The notes under the pieces are model-generated. The model was given only the letters and a program-made list of their open reading frames with translations. It ran no database searches and was not told where the DNA came from. A stretch of DNA of 64,000 nucleotides from JBPOFY01 sp051252415 (GTDB lineage: Bacteria > Verrucomicrobiota > Verrucomicrobiia > Opitutales > Coraliomargaritaceae), in NCBI GenBank assembly GCA_051252415.1, contig JBPOGA010000011.1, positions 49,810-113,809 of the forward strand. Direction: 5' to 3'. The position numbers and the translations under genes were made by a program. Of the stretch, positions 52,927 to 62,386 are shown one piece after another (within the stretch, counting starts at the first letter, position 1; each line of letters opens with the position of its first letter).

Positions 52927-54570
52927 TTATTTGCCAGCTGCTACCATAGGCACCCAACCGGTAACATCTTTTTCAAACTGCTTGAGTAGACGCGACACAA
53001 TAGCTGGATTCTCCTTCGCAATATTTACGGTCTCAATTGCAGAATGCTCAAGATCATACAGCTCAACGGAAACAGGAGCCGCATTCAAACTACGTAAATC
53101 CTTCCAAATAACACAGCGATAGCGTGCCGTGCGCATCGCATAGCCCATTAAATGATTTTCAAATAAGTCACGATCCCACGTGCTCCCTTGTTGCTTAATG
53201 ATACGGTCTTCGACTTCCTCAATAAGAGGACCAAAAAATGTTTCACGCATACTAGATGCCAGCGGACGCGCCGCCCATTCGCGCAACGCAGGTGTAGGGA
53301 ATTGACTATAAGCCGCTCGCTTCCAGATTTGATTTGGATTATCCAGAAGCGGAGTAAAGCTCCGTCCCTCTAAATGCTCTAGTATTGATAGGTCAGCCAA
53401 TTCACTTAATGTTGGGTATAAGTCAATTAACTCGACCAGTGCATCGGTAGTTTTTCCACGACTCCCAGCAGGCATGTCAGGCGTCCAAATCATCAATGGC
53501 ACACGCGTAGCGATTTCATAATTTGTAGCCTTTCCCCAAACGCCCATGTCACCAAGGTGCCAACCGTGATCACCCCATACCACAATGATAGTATTCTCAC
53601 GCAACCCTTCGCTTTCCAAGGCTTCCAGCATACGACCGATTTGAGCGTCGATATAACTCACGCAAGCGAGATACGCATGCTTGAGTGTGCGGGAAAGTTC
53701 CAAGTCAAGATCACCGGACTCAGGGATACCATGACGAACTCGAAGTTCGAACGAAGCATGTAAGCCCATCTCTGCGCCCCCTACTGGTCCTTCAGTAACC
53801 TCCGCTAGTGGAATGCAATCCGCATCATACATATCCCAGTATTTCTTAGGTGCGACAAAATCAAGGTGCGGCTTGTAGTAGCCTAATCCGAGAAAGAATG
53901 GCTTATCATTTTTTGCCATTTCCTTCATCGTAGCAATGGCTACATCTGTATTATAACCATCTCGATATGCTGTATCTGGCACATCAGCGAACTCATACGC
54001 TGGGCCTTGAACCAAACCAGTTCGAGCGATGCCTTTACCATACTTCGCTTCGAGGCGCTTGTTGTTATCTTTCCAGATTTGACGATTCTCTGGTCTCGCG
54101 TATGGATTAAATGGTTTTCTTAAATCAATTTTAGCAGGATCTCGGCTCCATGAAAACTCAGGATCAGAATGCGAAAGGTTATGGTATATTTTACCGACCT
54201 GAACTGCCTCATATCCGTTGGCAATAAAGTGCTGCGATAAGGTGACGATATCTGGATTTTGCTCACGCATATTAACCGAGTTCTCAAACACACCATTTGT
54301 GCCAGGACGCACACCTGTCATGATACTCGCTCGCGACGGTCCGCAAATAGCTTGCTGGCAATATGCACGATTAAACAGCAAGCCCTGACTTGCCAACTTG
54401 TCGAGATTAGGTGAGATCGCTATTTCGGATCCGTATGCACCAAGTTCTGGACGTAAGTCATCGATCGCGATGAACAAAACATTCGGACGATCGACTGCAC
54501 CGCTCACGACTGCAGAGATTGCAGACAAACAGGCGACTGTAATTAGTTTTTTAATGGATAAAGAATTCAT
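52927..54570 (-). CDS. S1-family sulfatase, iduronate-2-sulfatase-like
   Basis: A 547-residue secreted sulfatase starting MNSLSIKKLITVACLSAISA at 54570; an ATG at 54594 would add eight residues. It has FIAIDDLRPELGAYGS, CQQAICGPSR (formylglycine Cys76), VGKIYHNLSHSDPEFSWSR, GYYKPHLDFVAPKKYWD and VVWGDHGWHLGDMGVWGK, the pattern of iduronate-2-sulfatase-like S1 enzymes (S1_7 group). Marine members act on carrageenan as well as on glycosaminoglycans. It lies upstream of the TonB receptor gene in the same direction (285-bp gap) and next to the transposed GH16 unit. Confidence 0.92.
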   Translation of the reverse strand: MNSLSIKKLITVACLSAISAVVSGAVDRPNVLFIAIDDLRPELGAYGSEIAISPNLDKLASQGLLFNRAYCQQAICGPSRASIMTGVRPGTNGVFENSVNMREQNPDIVTLSQHFIANGYEAVQVGKIYHNLSHSDPEFSWSRDPAKIDLRKPFNPYARPENRQIWKDNNKRLEAKYGKGIARTGLVQGPAYEFADVPDTAYRDGYNTDVAIATMKEMAKNDKPFFLGLGYYKPHLDFVAPKKYWDMYDADCIPLAEVTEGPVGGAEMGLHASFELRVRHGIPESGDLDLELSRTLKHAYLACVSYIDAQIGRMLEALESEGLRENTIIVVWGDHGWHLGDMGVWGKATNYEIATRVPLMIWTPDMPAGSRGKTTDALVELIDLYPTLSELADLSILEHLEGRSFTPLLDNPNQIWKRAAYSQFPTPALREWAARPLASSMRETFFGPLIEEVEDRIIKQQGSTWDRDLFENHLMGYAMRTARYRCVIWKDLRSLNAAPVSVELYDLEHSAIETVNIAKENPAIVSRLLKQFEKDVTGWVPMVAAGK

Positions 54571-55048
54571 AGAATATGTTCGTTTTCGGGCCACTCAACT
54601 AGCGAGAAGAAATACAAAGGGGCTTGGGTTGCAAATTATATGCACCCGAAGCCAGTGCATACGATTTATTGAATAAGATACCATAAATAGCACCTTACAG
54701 CAGAGCGATTCTTACAAAAATGTATGTTTTTATAACTAAGCGAACAGTGACAGTCCTGCAAACCACAGCACTTCGACAACGGAACACACTTCCCATCCTA
54801 ATCTACAACTGGGGCTCGAAGTTCAATAGACTAAACTTAATCACTAGTGTCCAGTTAAGGACGGGTTGAGGTTTCGTAGGCTGTTTATTTTAAGCGGCCA
54901 ACTTCACTGGCATCGTCGCCATCGAATATGAAGGCAAAGACCTCTCACCCGTTGGCGGCGTGCGCGCTACACAGACACTCCTCGAAGAATTAAATTTGTG
55001 AAGCGACGCAGATGTAGGGCTGTCGGCCAGAAACTGTCTCAAAGTAGA

Positions 55049-55217
55049 ATGTAGCAACGGCGCTCTGCCGCCGTTCTCAACTACTGAAGGAACGCGTCGA
55101 TAGAGCGACGTTGCTACATCCGTGTGTTGTGTTGTAGCACGTGCTTCCCGCAGGTAGCGCGTATGAGGAAAACTTACGCGCGACAAGGCTCTCTTCGAGA
55201 AGCCCGCCCTACACCTT
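55049..55217. repeat. Cluster of short palindromic repeats
   Basis: Arms ATGTAGCAACGGCGCTC (55049-55065) and GAGCGACGTTGCTACAT (55103-55119) pair at 16 of 17 positions. A second imperfect inverted repeat follows, from GTAGCACGTGCTTCCCGCAG (from 55134) to AAGCCCGCCCTAC near 55213. These look like dispersed MITE/REP modules inside the IS-derived unit. The 300 bp around them carry no convincing gene. Confidence 0.6.
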
Positions 55218-55314
55218 AGACTCTCTATCGAGACTAGACAATGATTCCACGCGCGCCTTTCCCGCCAATCGACCATTAACCAAATTTCATCGCAACGTTT
55301 AAGCACCGAAAACT

Positions 55315-57615
55315 CTAACGTCCAGAGATCGTTATATCATCCAAATAAACGTGATCCAGGTTGAGGTTCGATTCGCTTTCGAGGCGTATTTGATTGGTGC
55401 TACCAAAATTCACCAAAGTGTTCGGAACGATGATCGTCCCTGCAGCGAACACACTATTATTAAAATCGGTGCCATGCCTAAAAGTCGCCACAGTGATGAA
55501 GGTTCCAGTGTTATGATCACGAACCTTTAGATCAAAGCCCTCTCCATTTGATAAGCTTTCAGAAACATAGAAGAATTCGATCCGCAATTCAGAGTATGCA
55601 GAAAGGTTAATGTTATTTGTAGTAATGTGAGCAATGACTTCATCGTCACGAATCTCGGCACTATAAGTTCCACTATGCGCGAATTGAGCATCATTTAGGA
55701 GACGACTATCGTTACCGCCATCATTCCAAATACCCCAGCCAGATTCAAAATCTTCAAAATCAATCTCTGTCCAGCCAGCAGTCACCAGAATGTTCATGAC
55801 TGCTTGATCAAAACCACCGATCGCGTCCACTTGAACCGTGAATGCATTTGCTCCGACATCACCCAAGCTAGGTATCCCTGAGAGCGCGCCGTCCGACGCG
55901 ACGGTCAACCATGCAGGCCCGCCCTGTTTAGAATAGCTTAATGGGTCCCCTTCTGGATCTGAAGCATCTGCGGCTATGGACCCAACATATAGATCTGCCG
56001 CCTTACCATTTGCCTTATTCAATGGCTCGGAAATAAACGTAGGTGGCGCATTTACTGGCGTGGTATCTTCGACCTCGAGCTTCACAAACAACTGATCTGA
56101 AGATGTCGGAATCGTGCTCACGTAAGTGCCGAGGCCACCATCGTTGGCCGTGACGTCAATGGTCTCATGCGGCATCCATGTCGCGGGATTTAAACTTGTA
56201 TTGGTATATACTTGTGCGGTCAGGGCCGCATCATTTCGCAAGGTAACCGTATACTTACCATTTGGATAATCCAGGCTCGGCTCGACACCAACCACCCCAC
56301 TGTCACTCGGATCTCCGCCAAAAATGTATTCACGCCAATCGTTCCAAGCATCCATATCGAAATCATTCGTGCGCACACCTGATAAGCCATGACTGCTGAT
56401 AAAATTCGACCACGGGCCTGGATTCACCACGACTTCCAGAGCCGCAATATCGCTACCACCTAAAGCACTCGCTTGAACCGTAAACGCATTTGTGCCCACA
56501 TTGCCTAAACTCGGCATTCCAGACAGCGCTCCATTTGCCGCTACCGTCAACCAACCGGGGCCCGAAACTTTACTAAAGGTAATCGGATCACTATCCGCAT
56601 CCGTTGCATCTCCCGCAAGTGAAGCCGTAAACGCCACGCCTTCTGTCGCAGTATTTTTAATGACTGGGTCCGTGGTGAACTCCGGCGCATCATTGGACGA
56701 CTTTTGCCAGACACGAATATAATCCACTTCAAAGTCAGCAGGTAAATTCACTGCAGACTCTGCCCACCACGGGAAAATTTCCGAATCCGCCCATACGTGC
56801 TGACCACCGTTCAACGGCCAATTTATCGACGTAATGTTTGAACCATTTAAATAAGTCCCGCTTTCCACCTGAGCCTTCGTGACTTCATGAATCAGCACTC
56901 CATTGGCATAAATTTTCACACCTAGCTCATCCCACTCCGCAGAATAAACATAGAACGCAGCACCGAAGTCTGTCGCGATCGCTTTTGTATCGGTCCATGC
57001 ATTGTTCGGCTCGGTTGGAAAAGTCCAATCATGCACTGAAGACCACATTAGATCCGTCCGGCTCGCGTGTCTACCGATTGCCTCAAACACATCAAGCTCC
57101 GCACCACTGCCAGTCGTCCAAAAGGCACCCGTCGTATGCGCATCAGCTAACTTACAACGGATCTCCATATAACCTTGGTTAAAGGTTTCCTTACTCCACA
57201 CACCACCCGTGGTGTATTCAAAATTATACCCGTTCGGATTGTTCACCCATGAGTAGGCCGGTTCATATTTCGTCGTAATTTTAAGCAAGCCACTTTCAAC
57301 GCGCACATTACTCGGTGAAAACTCCCAACCCGTATCAAATCCATTACTCGGATAGCCGCGACCAGTGAAACCTGCACCGCCTCCACCTTGCCCCCAGTAA
57401 ATGCCATTGCGTCCACAAATCTGCCATTTGTCCTCATTCACTCCAGTAGGATACCTAGCGTCGTAGCTATCGAACTCGTCACTCATATTCGCAACCAACA
57501 CCCAGTTCTGAGTATTCGCGGGGTCCGTATGCGGATAATTCTGCGCGGAAAGCGACGCACTAACTGAGAAAATCGCCAAAAGAGATGAGGCACTTGTTTG
57601 TAAAAGACTATTCAT
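55315..57615 (-). CDS. Multidomain secreted GH16 enzyme (passenger of the IS4-derived unit)
   Basis: A 766-residue protein with a signal peptide (MNSLLQTSASSLLAIFSVSA). Residues about 28-305 are GH16 with catalytic ELDVFE (Glu173, Asp175, Glu178) and GYMEIRCKLADAHTTGAFW. Residues about 306-400 are a He_PIG Ig-like repeat. About 403-516 is a domain (FDMDAWNDWREYIFGGDP) otherwise seen at the very C-terminus of the protein at 59354-62323. A second He_PIG repeat follows (about 520-612), then a C-terminal jelly roll (about 615-766). The interior end-domain suggests a fusion of two proteins. It probably hydrolyses a beta-glycan, galactan or laminarin. Confidence 0.88.
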   Translation of the reverse strand: MNSLLQTSASSLLAIFSVSASLSAQNYPHTDPANTQNWVLVANMSDEFDSYDARYPTGVNEDKWQICGRNGIYWGQGGGGAGFTGRGYPSNGFDTGWEFSPSNVRVESGLLKITTKYEPAYSWVNNPNGYNFEYTTGGVWSKETFNQGYMEIRCKLADAHTTGAFWTTGSGAELDVFEAIGRHASRTDLMWSSVHDWTFPTEPNNAWTDTKAIATDFGAAFYVYSAEWDELGVKIYANGVLIHEVTKAQVESGTYLNGSNITSINWPLNGGQHVWADSEIFPWWAESAVNLPADFEVDYIRVWQKSSNDAPEFTTDPVIKNTATEGVAFTASLAGDATDADSDPITFSKVSGPGWLTVAANGALSGMPSLGNVGTNAFTVQASALGGSDIAALEVVVNPGPWSNFISSHGLSGVRTNDFDMDAWNDWREYIFGGDPSDSGVVGVEPSLDYPNGKYTVTLRNDAALTAQVYTNTSLNPATWMPHETIDVTANDGGLGTYVSTIPTSSDQLFVKLEVEDTTPVNAPPTFISEPLNKANGKAADLYVGSIAADASDPEGDPLSYSKQGGPAWLTVASDGALSGIPSLGDVGANAFTVQVDAIGGFDQAVMNILVTAGWTEIDFEDFESGWGIWNDGGNDSRLLNDAQFAHSGTYSAEIRDDEVIAHITTNNINLSAYSELRIEFFYVSESLSNGEGFDLKVRDHNTGTFITVATFRHGTDFNNSVFAAGTIIVPNTLVNFGSTNQIRLESESNLNLDHVYLDDITISGR

Positions 57616-57661
57616 TGCAGGGCAGTAAAGGGTAAGTTGGAGTCATTACCCCATCAGTGCG

Positions 57662-58042
57662 CAAGGTAACCCTTTTTCTAAAAAACTCAGACGTATCAGC
57701 TTCTTTGATACCAAGACTCGAAAGCGCCTGGTCTTCCTGACAAATCACTTCGATCTGCCAGCACAGGCCATCGCTGCCATTTACAAACGCCGCTGGCAGA
57801 TCGAACTGTTCTTCAAGTGGATCAAGCAAAACCTGCGCATCAAAGCATTTTTCGGCACAACCGAGAACGCCGTGCGAACGCAAATCTGAATCGCAATCTG
57901 CGTTTACCTGATGGTGGCCTGTCTCAATAAGGTGCATGGAATGGATGAAAGTCTCGGTAGAATACTACAAATCTTGAGCGTTAACGTGTTTCAGAAAGTA
58001 TCTTTCAATCAGCTACTTGGAGATTTTACTACTGTAAGTTAG
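57662..58042 (+). pseudogene. C-terminal remnant of an IS4-family transposase
   Basis: The frame reads FFDTKTRKRLVFLTNHFDLP, then AIYKRRWQIELFFKWIKQNL. YKRRWQIELFFKWIK is the exact Y-(2)-R-(3)-E-(6)-K signature of IS4-family DDE transposases, including the catalytic Glu. A TGA at 57887 interrupts the frame where the family has Trp (TGG). The two Asp-bearing N-terminal thirds are absent, replaced by the GH16 gene. The frame ends at TAG 58040-58042, 38 bp before the right inverted repeat. Confidence 0.85.
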
Positions 58043-58125
58043 GAGGTTGGATTTTCTAAGCAATTGATTTTCAAAGACCTTTAACTGGACGCTAGTGAAA
58101 CTTAATATACATACAGCCGCTCGTA

Positions 58126-58147
58126 TCTGCAATACGCGTATTACAGA
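58126..58147. repeat. 22-bp near-perfect palindrome
   Basis: The core AATACGCGTATT (58131-58142) is perfect, with flanking TCTG/CAGA arms and one mismatched pair. It lies 27 bp after the stop of the following minus-strand gene. No T-tract. It could be a protein-binding site or part of a weak terminator. Confidence 0.5.
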
Positions 58148-58173
58148 ACTGGATTAGGCGACCGCAGACACAC

Positions 58174-58797
58174 TTATTCGATATCAATCTGAAACTGGAT
58201 CATGGCACCGACTGCACGTACGCCACCTGGACCAAAAGCAACGTAAATAGTGTCTCCAACATGAAGAGGACCAAGCGGCACATTAAAGCGACTCGCAGCA
58301 GTACCAACGACCTCATCTGATCCAATTAACTTATCGTTCACATAAATACAAAGCTTGCCACTTTCCGCCTCTTGCTTGCGCTCGATACGACTACCAACAA
58401 TTCCGCCAATACCAGCTTCACCTTCTTGAATCGTATACGACAAGATTACGTAGTGATCTTGATCATCCGTTGACTTGAGCCGCGGGTCACCTGGCGCGAT
58501 ATCTCCCCTAGAGACACGCAACCATTGCGCATTTGGCAAGGTATTGCTCGGACTTGGCCTATTCTCGACATCTACGATATAGCGCCCCCCTGAAGGCAAG
58601 GCTTGCAACTCCACGTATAAGCCACGATCCCCGAGACGGACCCCTTCGGGGTTCCAAAAGTATCGCCAACCAGACTTATCAGTGGAAACTATAAAATCTT
58701 GCTCGAAATCAGCAACGATTCGAGCCGACAATTGCTGAACAAAAAATAGCGATATAACGAGGCAAGACAGTTTAAGGGATCTAAATATATGTTTCAT
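58174..58797 (-). CDS. Secreted uncharacterised protein (jelly-roll-like)
   Basis: A 207-residue exported protein (signal peptide MKHIFRSLKLSCLVISLFFVQQLSA). The body is beta-rich (FEQDFIVSTDKSGWRYFWNP, then VILSYTIQEGEAGIGGIVGS and GPLHVGDTIYVAFGPGG), similar to carbohydrate-binding jelly-roll or concanavalin-like modules found in other secreted proteins of the group. No catalytic motif is seen. It is not obviously co-transcribed with a neighbour. A role in binding a glycan is a guess from its form. Confidence 0.6.
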   Translation of the reverse strand: MKHIFRSLKLSCLVISLFFVQQLSARIVADFEQDFIVSTDKSGWRYFWNPEGVRLGDRGLYVELQALPSGGRYIVDVENRPSPSNTLPNAQWLRVSRGDIAPGDPRLKSTDDQDHYVILSYTIQEGEAGIGGIVGSRIERKQEAESGKLCIYVNDKLIGSDEVVGTAASRFNVPLGPLHVGDTIYVAFGPGGVRAVGAMIQFQIDIE

Positions 58798-59353
58798 GCT
58801 ACAACTAGGTGATTCTTAGCATATTAGCATATTCACATGACAATGCACATGGCTGTTATTCCTAATTTGATGTCTATTCTCACAATAGCTATAGCAACGA
58901 AATCGCATCATTCTATGCCGACCACTTAATTCACACCAGAATCACACCTTCCGCATAATTATAGTGCAGCACAACCTTCCCGACCGACTCTACATTGAAG
59001 AGACTCAACGCACGTTTCAACCGAGATCGCTGTCCCTTAAAAGGGCAACAAATAGCGAAGGCAGAATCCACTAAAAATGTAGCAAAGCGCCGAATTATCG
59101 AATGTTTTTTGCGCAACTGCGTATATTATATACCGTAAAGATCGCTATAATACTATGAATCATCGAGTCAGTTGGAGCGCTCGATAATCTCCACTAACAA
59201 TACAGGATTCGTAATCATTGAACAAATTAACATAGTATTCTGGCAGAATCACCTACTTAAAAAAAGTGACTAAAAACTGTTACTGAAGTATGCCTAATTA
59301 CGTCACGCACCAGTTATTGACTGGTCAAAATTCTCCAAACCTAAATACCCACA
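58798..59353. other. Intergenic stretch, no gene recognised
   Basis: 556 bp between divergent genes. Short frames exist but lack coding character. It should hold the promoters of the secreted jelly-roll gene (minus) and the He_PIG repeat protein (plus). No strong hairpin or RNA gene is seen. Confidence 0.6.
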
Positions 59354-62323
59354 ATGAAAATAAAACATAAATCAACCATTCTCGGGCGCTGTTCGGCAAT
59401 AAAGCTGGCGCGTCTATTTATCCCGGCCATAGCTCTTGCCGTGACCTCCACGCATGCTGCGGAGGTCTATAATAGTGACTTCACCGTTGATCCAGTCGTC
59501 GATGGCGAAGTTCATGGTGGCTGGTGGACTGACACAAGCGGAGCATCTTCTGTCGCCTACGATGGCACAAATGATGAAGTTGACTACGTGCATATCGCTG
59601 CAACCAATTCCCGGTGGGTAAACTACGATAACACACGCACGACAGTGAACGTCGGCTACATGAAGGTCGTCGTCTCAAACTTTGTTAACACAAGCGACCC
59701 CAGCGATCCAGATGGTCCTTGGCTTGGCTTTAATTATATAAACCGCGGAAACACGACGCACTGGGCATCTGTTGATATCACTCAGAATGGCACCTACGAG
59801 ATCATGTTCAATAATAGCCTCGCTCCTGTCAGCTTCGACAATGGTGCTGGTTGGTCAGGCACACTCCCCGCAGGCACAGGTTTAGCTAGTCTCGATAATG
59901 GTGCTAACGAAGTGTCACTTGACGTCGGTGCATCAGTGGTCGCAGGCGGTGCATGGCGTGGTTTTGGTGTGATTGCCTCAGCAGGCAATACAAGCGTCTT
60001 TCCTGGTGCAACACTTAGCTTCGATAGTATCGAAGTTCATGACACCGTGAACCTAGGCACTGGGAACAACGCGCCCGCTTTCAATGCAGATCCATTTCAA
60101 ATAGCAGATGGCGAGCAGGACGTAGCATACGTCGGCTCTATCGCAACTGACGCGTCTGACGCGGATCTAGACACATTGAGCTTCACTAAGGACTCGGGTC
60201 CGTCTTGGCTTAGCATCGCGTCGAACGGTGATCTTACAGGCACGCCGCTCGTAGGTGATATTGGTTACAATCTTTTTGATGTTTCGGTCTCTGACGGCAA
60301 TGGTGGCATGGATAGCGCAACACTGGTGATTGGTGTGGGAGCGCCGAGTTCTGAGACGACGATCGTTGATTGGGGGGTCGCTGATCCTTACGATGCAACG
60401 ATCGTTGGGGCGGATACTTCATTTGGTGCAACACCACCTCTTGTATACGATGGTGCCGATATCATGGGTGATGCGGGTGCTTATTATTTAGGTGTAGATG
60501 CCTTGGCTAAGAGTAAGGTATTCTCTGCAGCGACTTCAGCGAGTGGCGCCGCCACTATGGTTCAAGACAGTGCTCTTTATGACCGTATTCGTGTTATAAA
60601 TGGTGCGGATGATACCGACCACGAAACTATGATCGCATGGGAGGACGAAAATTGGTCAGCGCCTCATGGAGGTGACGAATTGTTGTCGATGACTATGGGA
60701 GGATTTGAGAGCGGAGCTTCACTTAATCAGTACAGCTTTATTATTCAAACATCAGCGGGTTGGTTTTCTACTGCAATGTCAACCTGGGCTGGCGCACAGA
60801 CATTTACACTTCCAGATGTTACAGCGGTCGATTGGTTTAGCTTCAGTGCAACCATGAACACGGATGGTGCGACTAACGTAGGAGGCACTATTTTGTCACC
60901 CGATTTCTCTGATGTTATCTCAGTTGGTTTCTATTTCCATAGTGCAGATAATGGTGTGGATGTGTCTGGTTTACAGGTCGGCCATTTTCAAGCTACTGTG
61001 GGAAATCCTGGTGGCATCCCGAATACTGACCCAGTCTTTACCGCGGACCCAACTGTTGCAGTTACTGCAGGTGTTGCTGGTGAAGCATACACTGGCGAAA
61101 CATTGGCCGGTTCTGCGACAGATTCGGATTTCGGCGACTCGTTGACTTACAGCAAGGTCTCTGGACCAAGCTGGTTGGACGTCGCACCTGATGGTGGCTT
61201 GTCTGGAACACCAGACGCCGCAGGTAGCCCATCTACGTGGACAGTTCAAGTTACTGACAGCAATGGTGGCACTGACACCGCTGATCTTGAAATTACTGTG
61301 ACCGGCTCCACGACTGCGTCGATGATTGTCCAGTGGGGACTTCCTAACCCTTACGATACAAGCATTGTTGACGGAAGTCAGAACTTTTCGGCAACACCCC
61401 CTCTTACATATGATGGTAGTGATGCTGTAGGTGGTGCTGGCGCTTATTATAACGGTGTCGGCATCGCGAACAGAAGTATCGTATTTGCGGCAGCTTCCTC
61501 AGCAACTGGCGGCGTCTTCCAGATTCAAGATAATGCTGGTTATGACCGCATTCGTATTACCAATACAGCAAGTAATGCCCACGAGACTATGGTTGCGTGG
61601 GAGTCATCTGAGTGGTTAAATACTCTAGGCGGCGATAGTTTAGAATCCATTACTATGGGAGGCTTTGAGTCTGGAGCTGCTACGAATCAGTATAGCTTCA
61701 TTATTCAAACTTCAGCAGGTTGGTTCTCCACAGCTGCGGCTGAATGGGGAGGTGCGCAGACCTTTACACTTCCTGATGTCTCTGCTGTCGATTGGTATAG
61801 TTTCACGACAACCATGAATACAGATGCTGCGACTAATATCGGAGGCAGCATTTTGGCTCCTGATTTCTCAGATGTCATCTCAGTTGGTTTCTATTTCCAC
61901 GGTGCTGATAATTCTGGAAGTGCATCAGGTTTGCAGGTCGGTTATTTCCAAGCGACTATTGATACGCCTAGTGCAGGCTATTCAGATTGGGCTGCTACAA
62001 ATGCTGGTGGTCAGACAATTGACTTGGACTTCGACCTAGATGGCGTGGCCAATGGCATCGAATACTTCATGGGTGAAACAGGTAGTGGCTTTACTGCACT
62101 TCCAGCACCTGATGCTGCGGGCACTACCACATACCCAATGGGTGCGACTTACGCAGGTGCCTATGGCGTTGATTACTACTTAGAGTCTTCATCGCCAGAT
62201 TTGAGCAGCTGGCTAACAGTGGACGTCGGTGATGTAACAATCATAGGCGGCACATCGATCTCCTATACAATGCCGACTGGTGCGGATGCGTTCTTCGTTC
62301 GTCTGGTTGTGCTTGAAGACTAG
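59354..62323 (+). CDS. Large secreted He_PIG-repeat protein with duplicated domain
   Basis: A 989-residue exported protein (signal peptide ending ALAVTSTHAAEV, about residue 36). Domain order: beta-sandwich (about 37-235), He_PIG Ig-like repeat (about 237-332; FTKDSGPSWLSIASNGDLTG), domain A (about 335-550), He_PIG (about 553-655; SKVSGPSWLDVAPDGGLSG), domain B (about 657-873), and a C-terminal domain with DFDLDGVANGIEYFMG (about 875-989). A and B are near copies (both contain MGGFESGA and NQYSFIIQTSAGWFSTA). No enzyme motif. It is likely a surface or secreted structural/adhesive protein. A tandem paralogue follows at 62769. Confidence 0.8.
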   Translation: MKIKHKSTILGRCSAIKLARLFIPAIALAVTSTHAAEVYNSDFTVDPVVDGEVHGGWWTDTSGASSVAYDGTNDEVDYVHIAATNSRWVNYDNTRTTVNVGYMKVVVSNFVNTSDPSDPDGPWLGFNYINRGNTTHWASVDITQNGTYEIMFNNSLAPVSFDNGAGWSGTLPAGTGLASLDNGANEVSLDVGASVVAGGAWRGFGVIASAGNTSVFPGATLSFDSIEVHDTVNLGTGNNAPAFNADPFQIADGEQDVAYVGSIATDASDADLDTLSFTKDSGPSWLSIASNGDLTGTPLVGDIGYNLFDVSVSDGNGGMDSATLVIGVGAPSSETTIVDWGVADPYDATIVGADTSFGATPPLVYDGADIMGDAGAYYLGVDALAKSKVFSAATSASGAATMVQDSALYDRIRVINGADDTDHETMIAWEDENWSAPHGGDELLSMTMGGFESGASLNQYSFIIQTSAGWFSTAMSTWAGAQTFTLPDVTAVDWFSFSATMNTDGATNVGGTILSPDFSDVISVGFYFHSADNGVDVSGLQVGHFQATVGNPGGIPNTDPVFTADPTVAVTAGVAGEAYTGETLAGSATDSDFGDSLTYSKVSGPSWLDVAPDGGLSGTPDAAGSPSTWTVQVTDSNGGTDTADLEITVTGSTTASMIVQWGLPNPYDTSIVDGSQNFSATPPLTYDGSDAVGGAGAYYNGVGIANRSIVFAAASSATGGVFQIQDNAGYDRIRITNTASNAHETMVAWESSEWLNTLGGDSLESITMGGFESGAATNQYSFIIQTSAGWFSTAAAEWGGAQTFTLPDVSAVDWYSFTTTMNTDAATNIGGSILAPDFSDVISVGFYFHGADNSGSASGLQVGYFQATIDTPSAGYSDWAATNAGGQTIDLDFDLDGVANGIEYFMGETGSGFTALPAPDAAGTTTYPMGATYAGAYGVDYYLESSSPDLSSWLTVDVGDVTIIGGTSISYTMPTGADAFFVRLVVLED
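60359..61972 (+). repeat. Two-copy domain duplication inside one gene
   Basis: About 650 bp at 60359-61010 recur at about 61325-61972 with high similarity. Shared stretches include the coding for QYSFIIQTSAGWFSTA and DFSDVISVGFYFH. The copies are about 965 bp apart, separated by a He_PIG repeat. Confidence 0.85.
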
Positions 62324-62349
62324 TTAGCAATTCTAGAGTTTCTCCCTTG

Positions 62350-62386
62350 GGGGCTTGTGAATGACTCATTCACAAGCCCCTTTTTT
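62350..62386 (+). terminator. Strong intrinsic terminator
   Basis: GGGGCTTGTGAATGA (62350-62364) and TCATTCACAAGCCCC (62366-62380) are perfectly complementary, followed by six Ts. It sits 26 bp after the stop of the He_PIG gene. Confidence 0.92.

Larger units (their letters stand above)
54833..58106. mobile_element. IS4-derived unit carrying a GH16 gene, with target-site duplication
   Basis: Left inverted repeat CACTAGTGTCCAGTTAA (54842-54858) and right inverted repeat TTAACTGGACGCTAGTG (58081-58097) match at 16 of 17 positions. Immediately outside them are identical 9-bp direct repeats AAACTTAAT (54833-54841 and 58098-58106), a target-site duplication. The 3256-bp interior holds a palindromic repeat patch, a GH16 gene and a broken transposase end. 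No intact transposase is present, so the unit cannot move on its own. Confidence 0.85.

Noticed and set aside
54890..55306. 138-codon open frame on the minus strand
   Set aside because: It reads through the palindromic repeats and has no family-like composition; best explained as translated repeat sequence.
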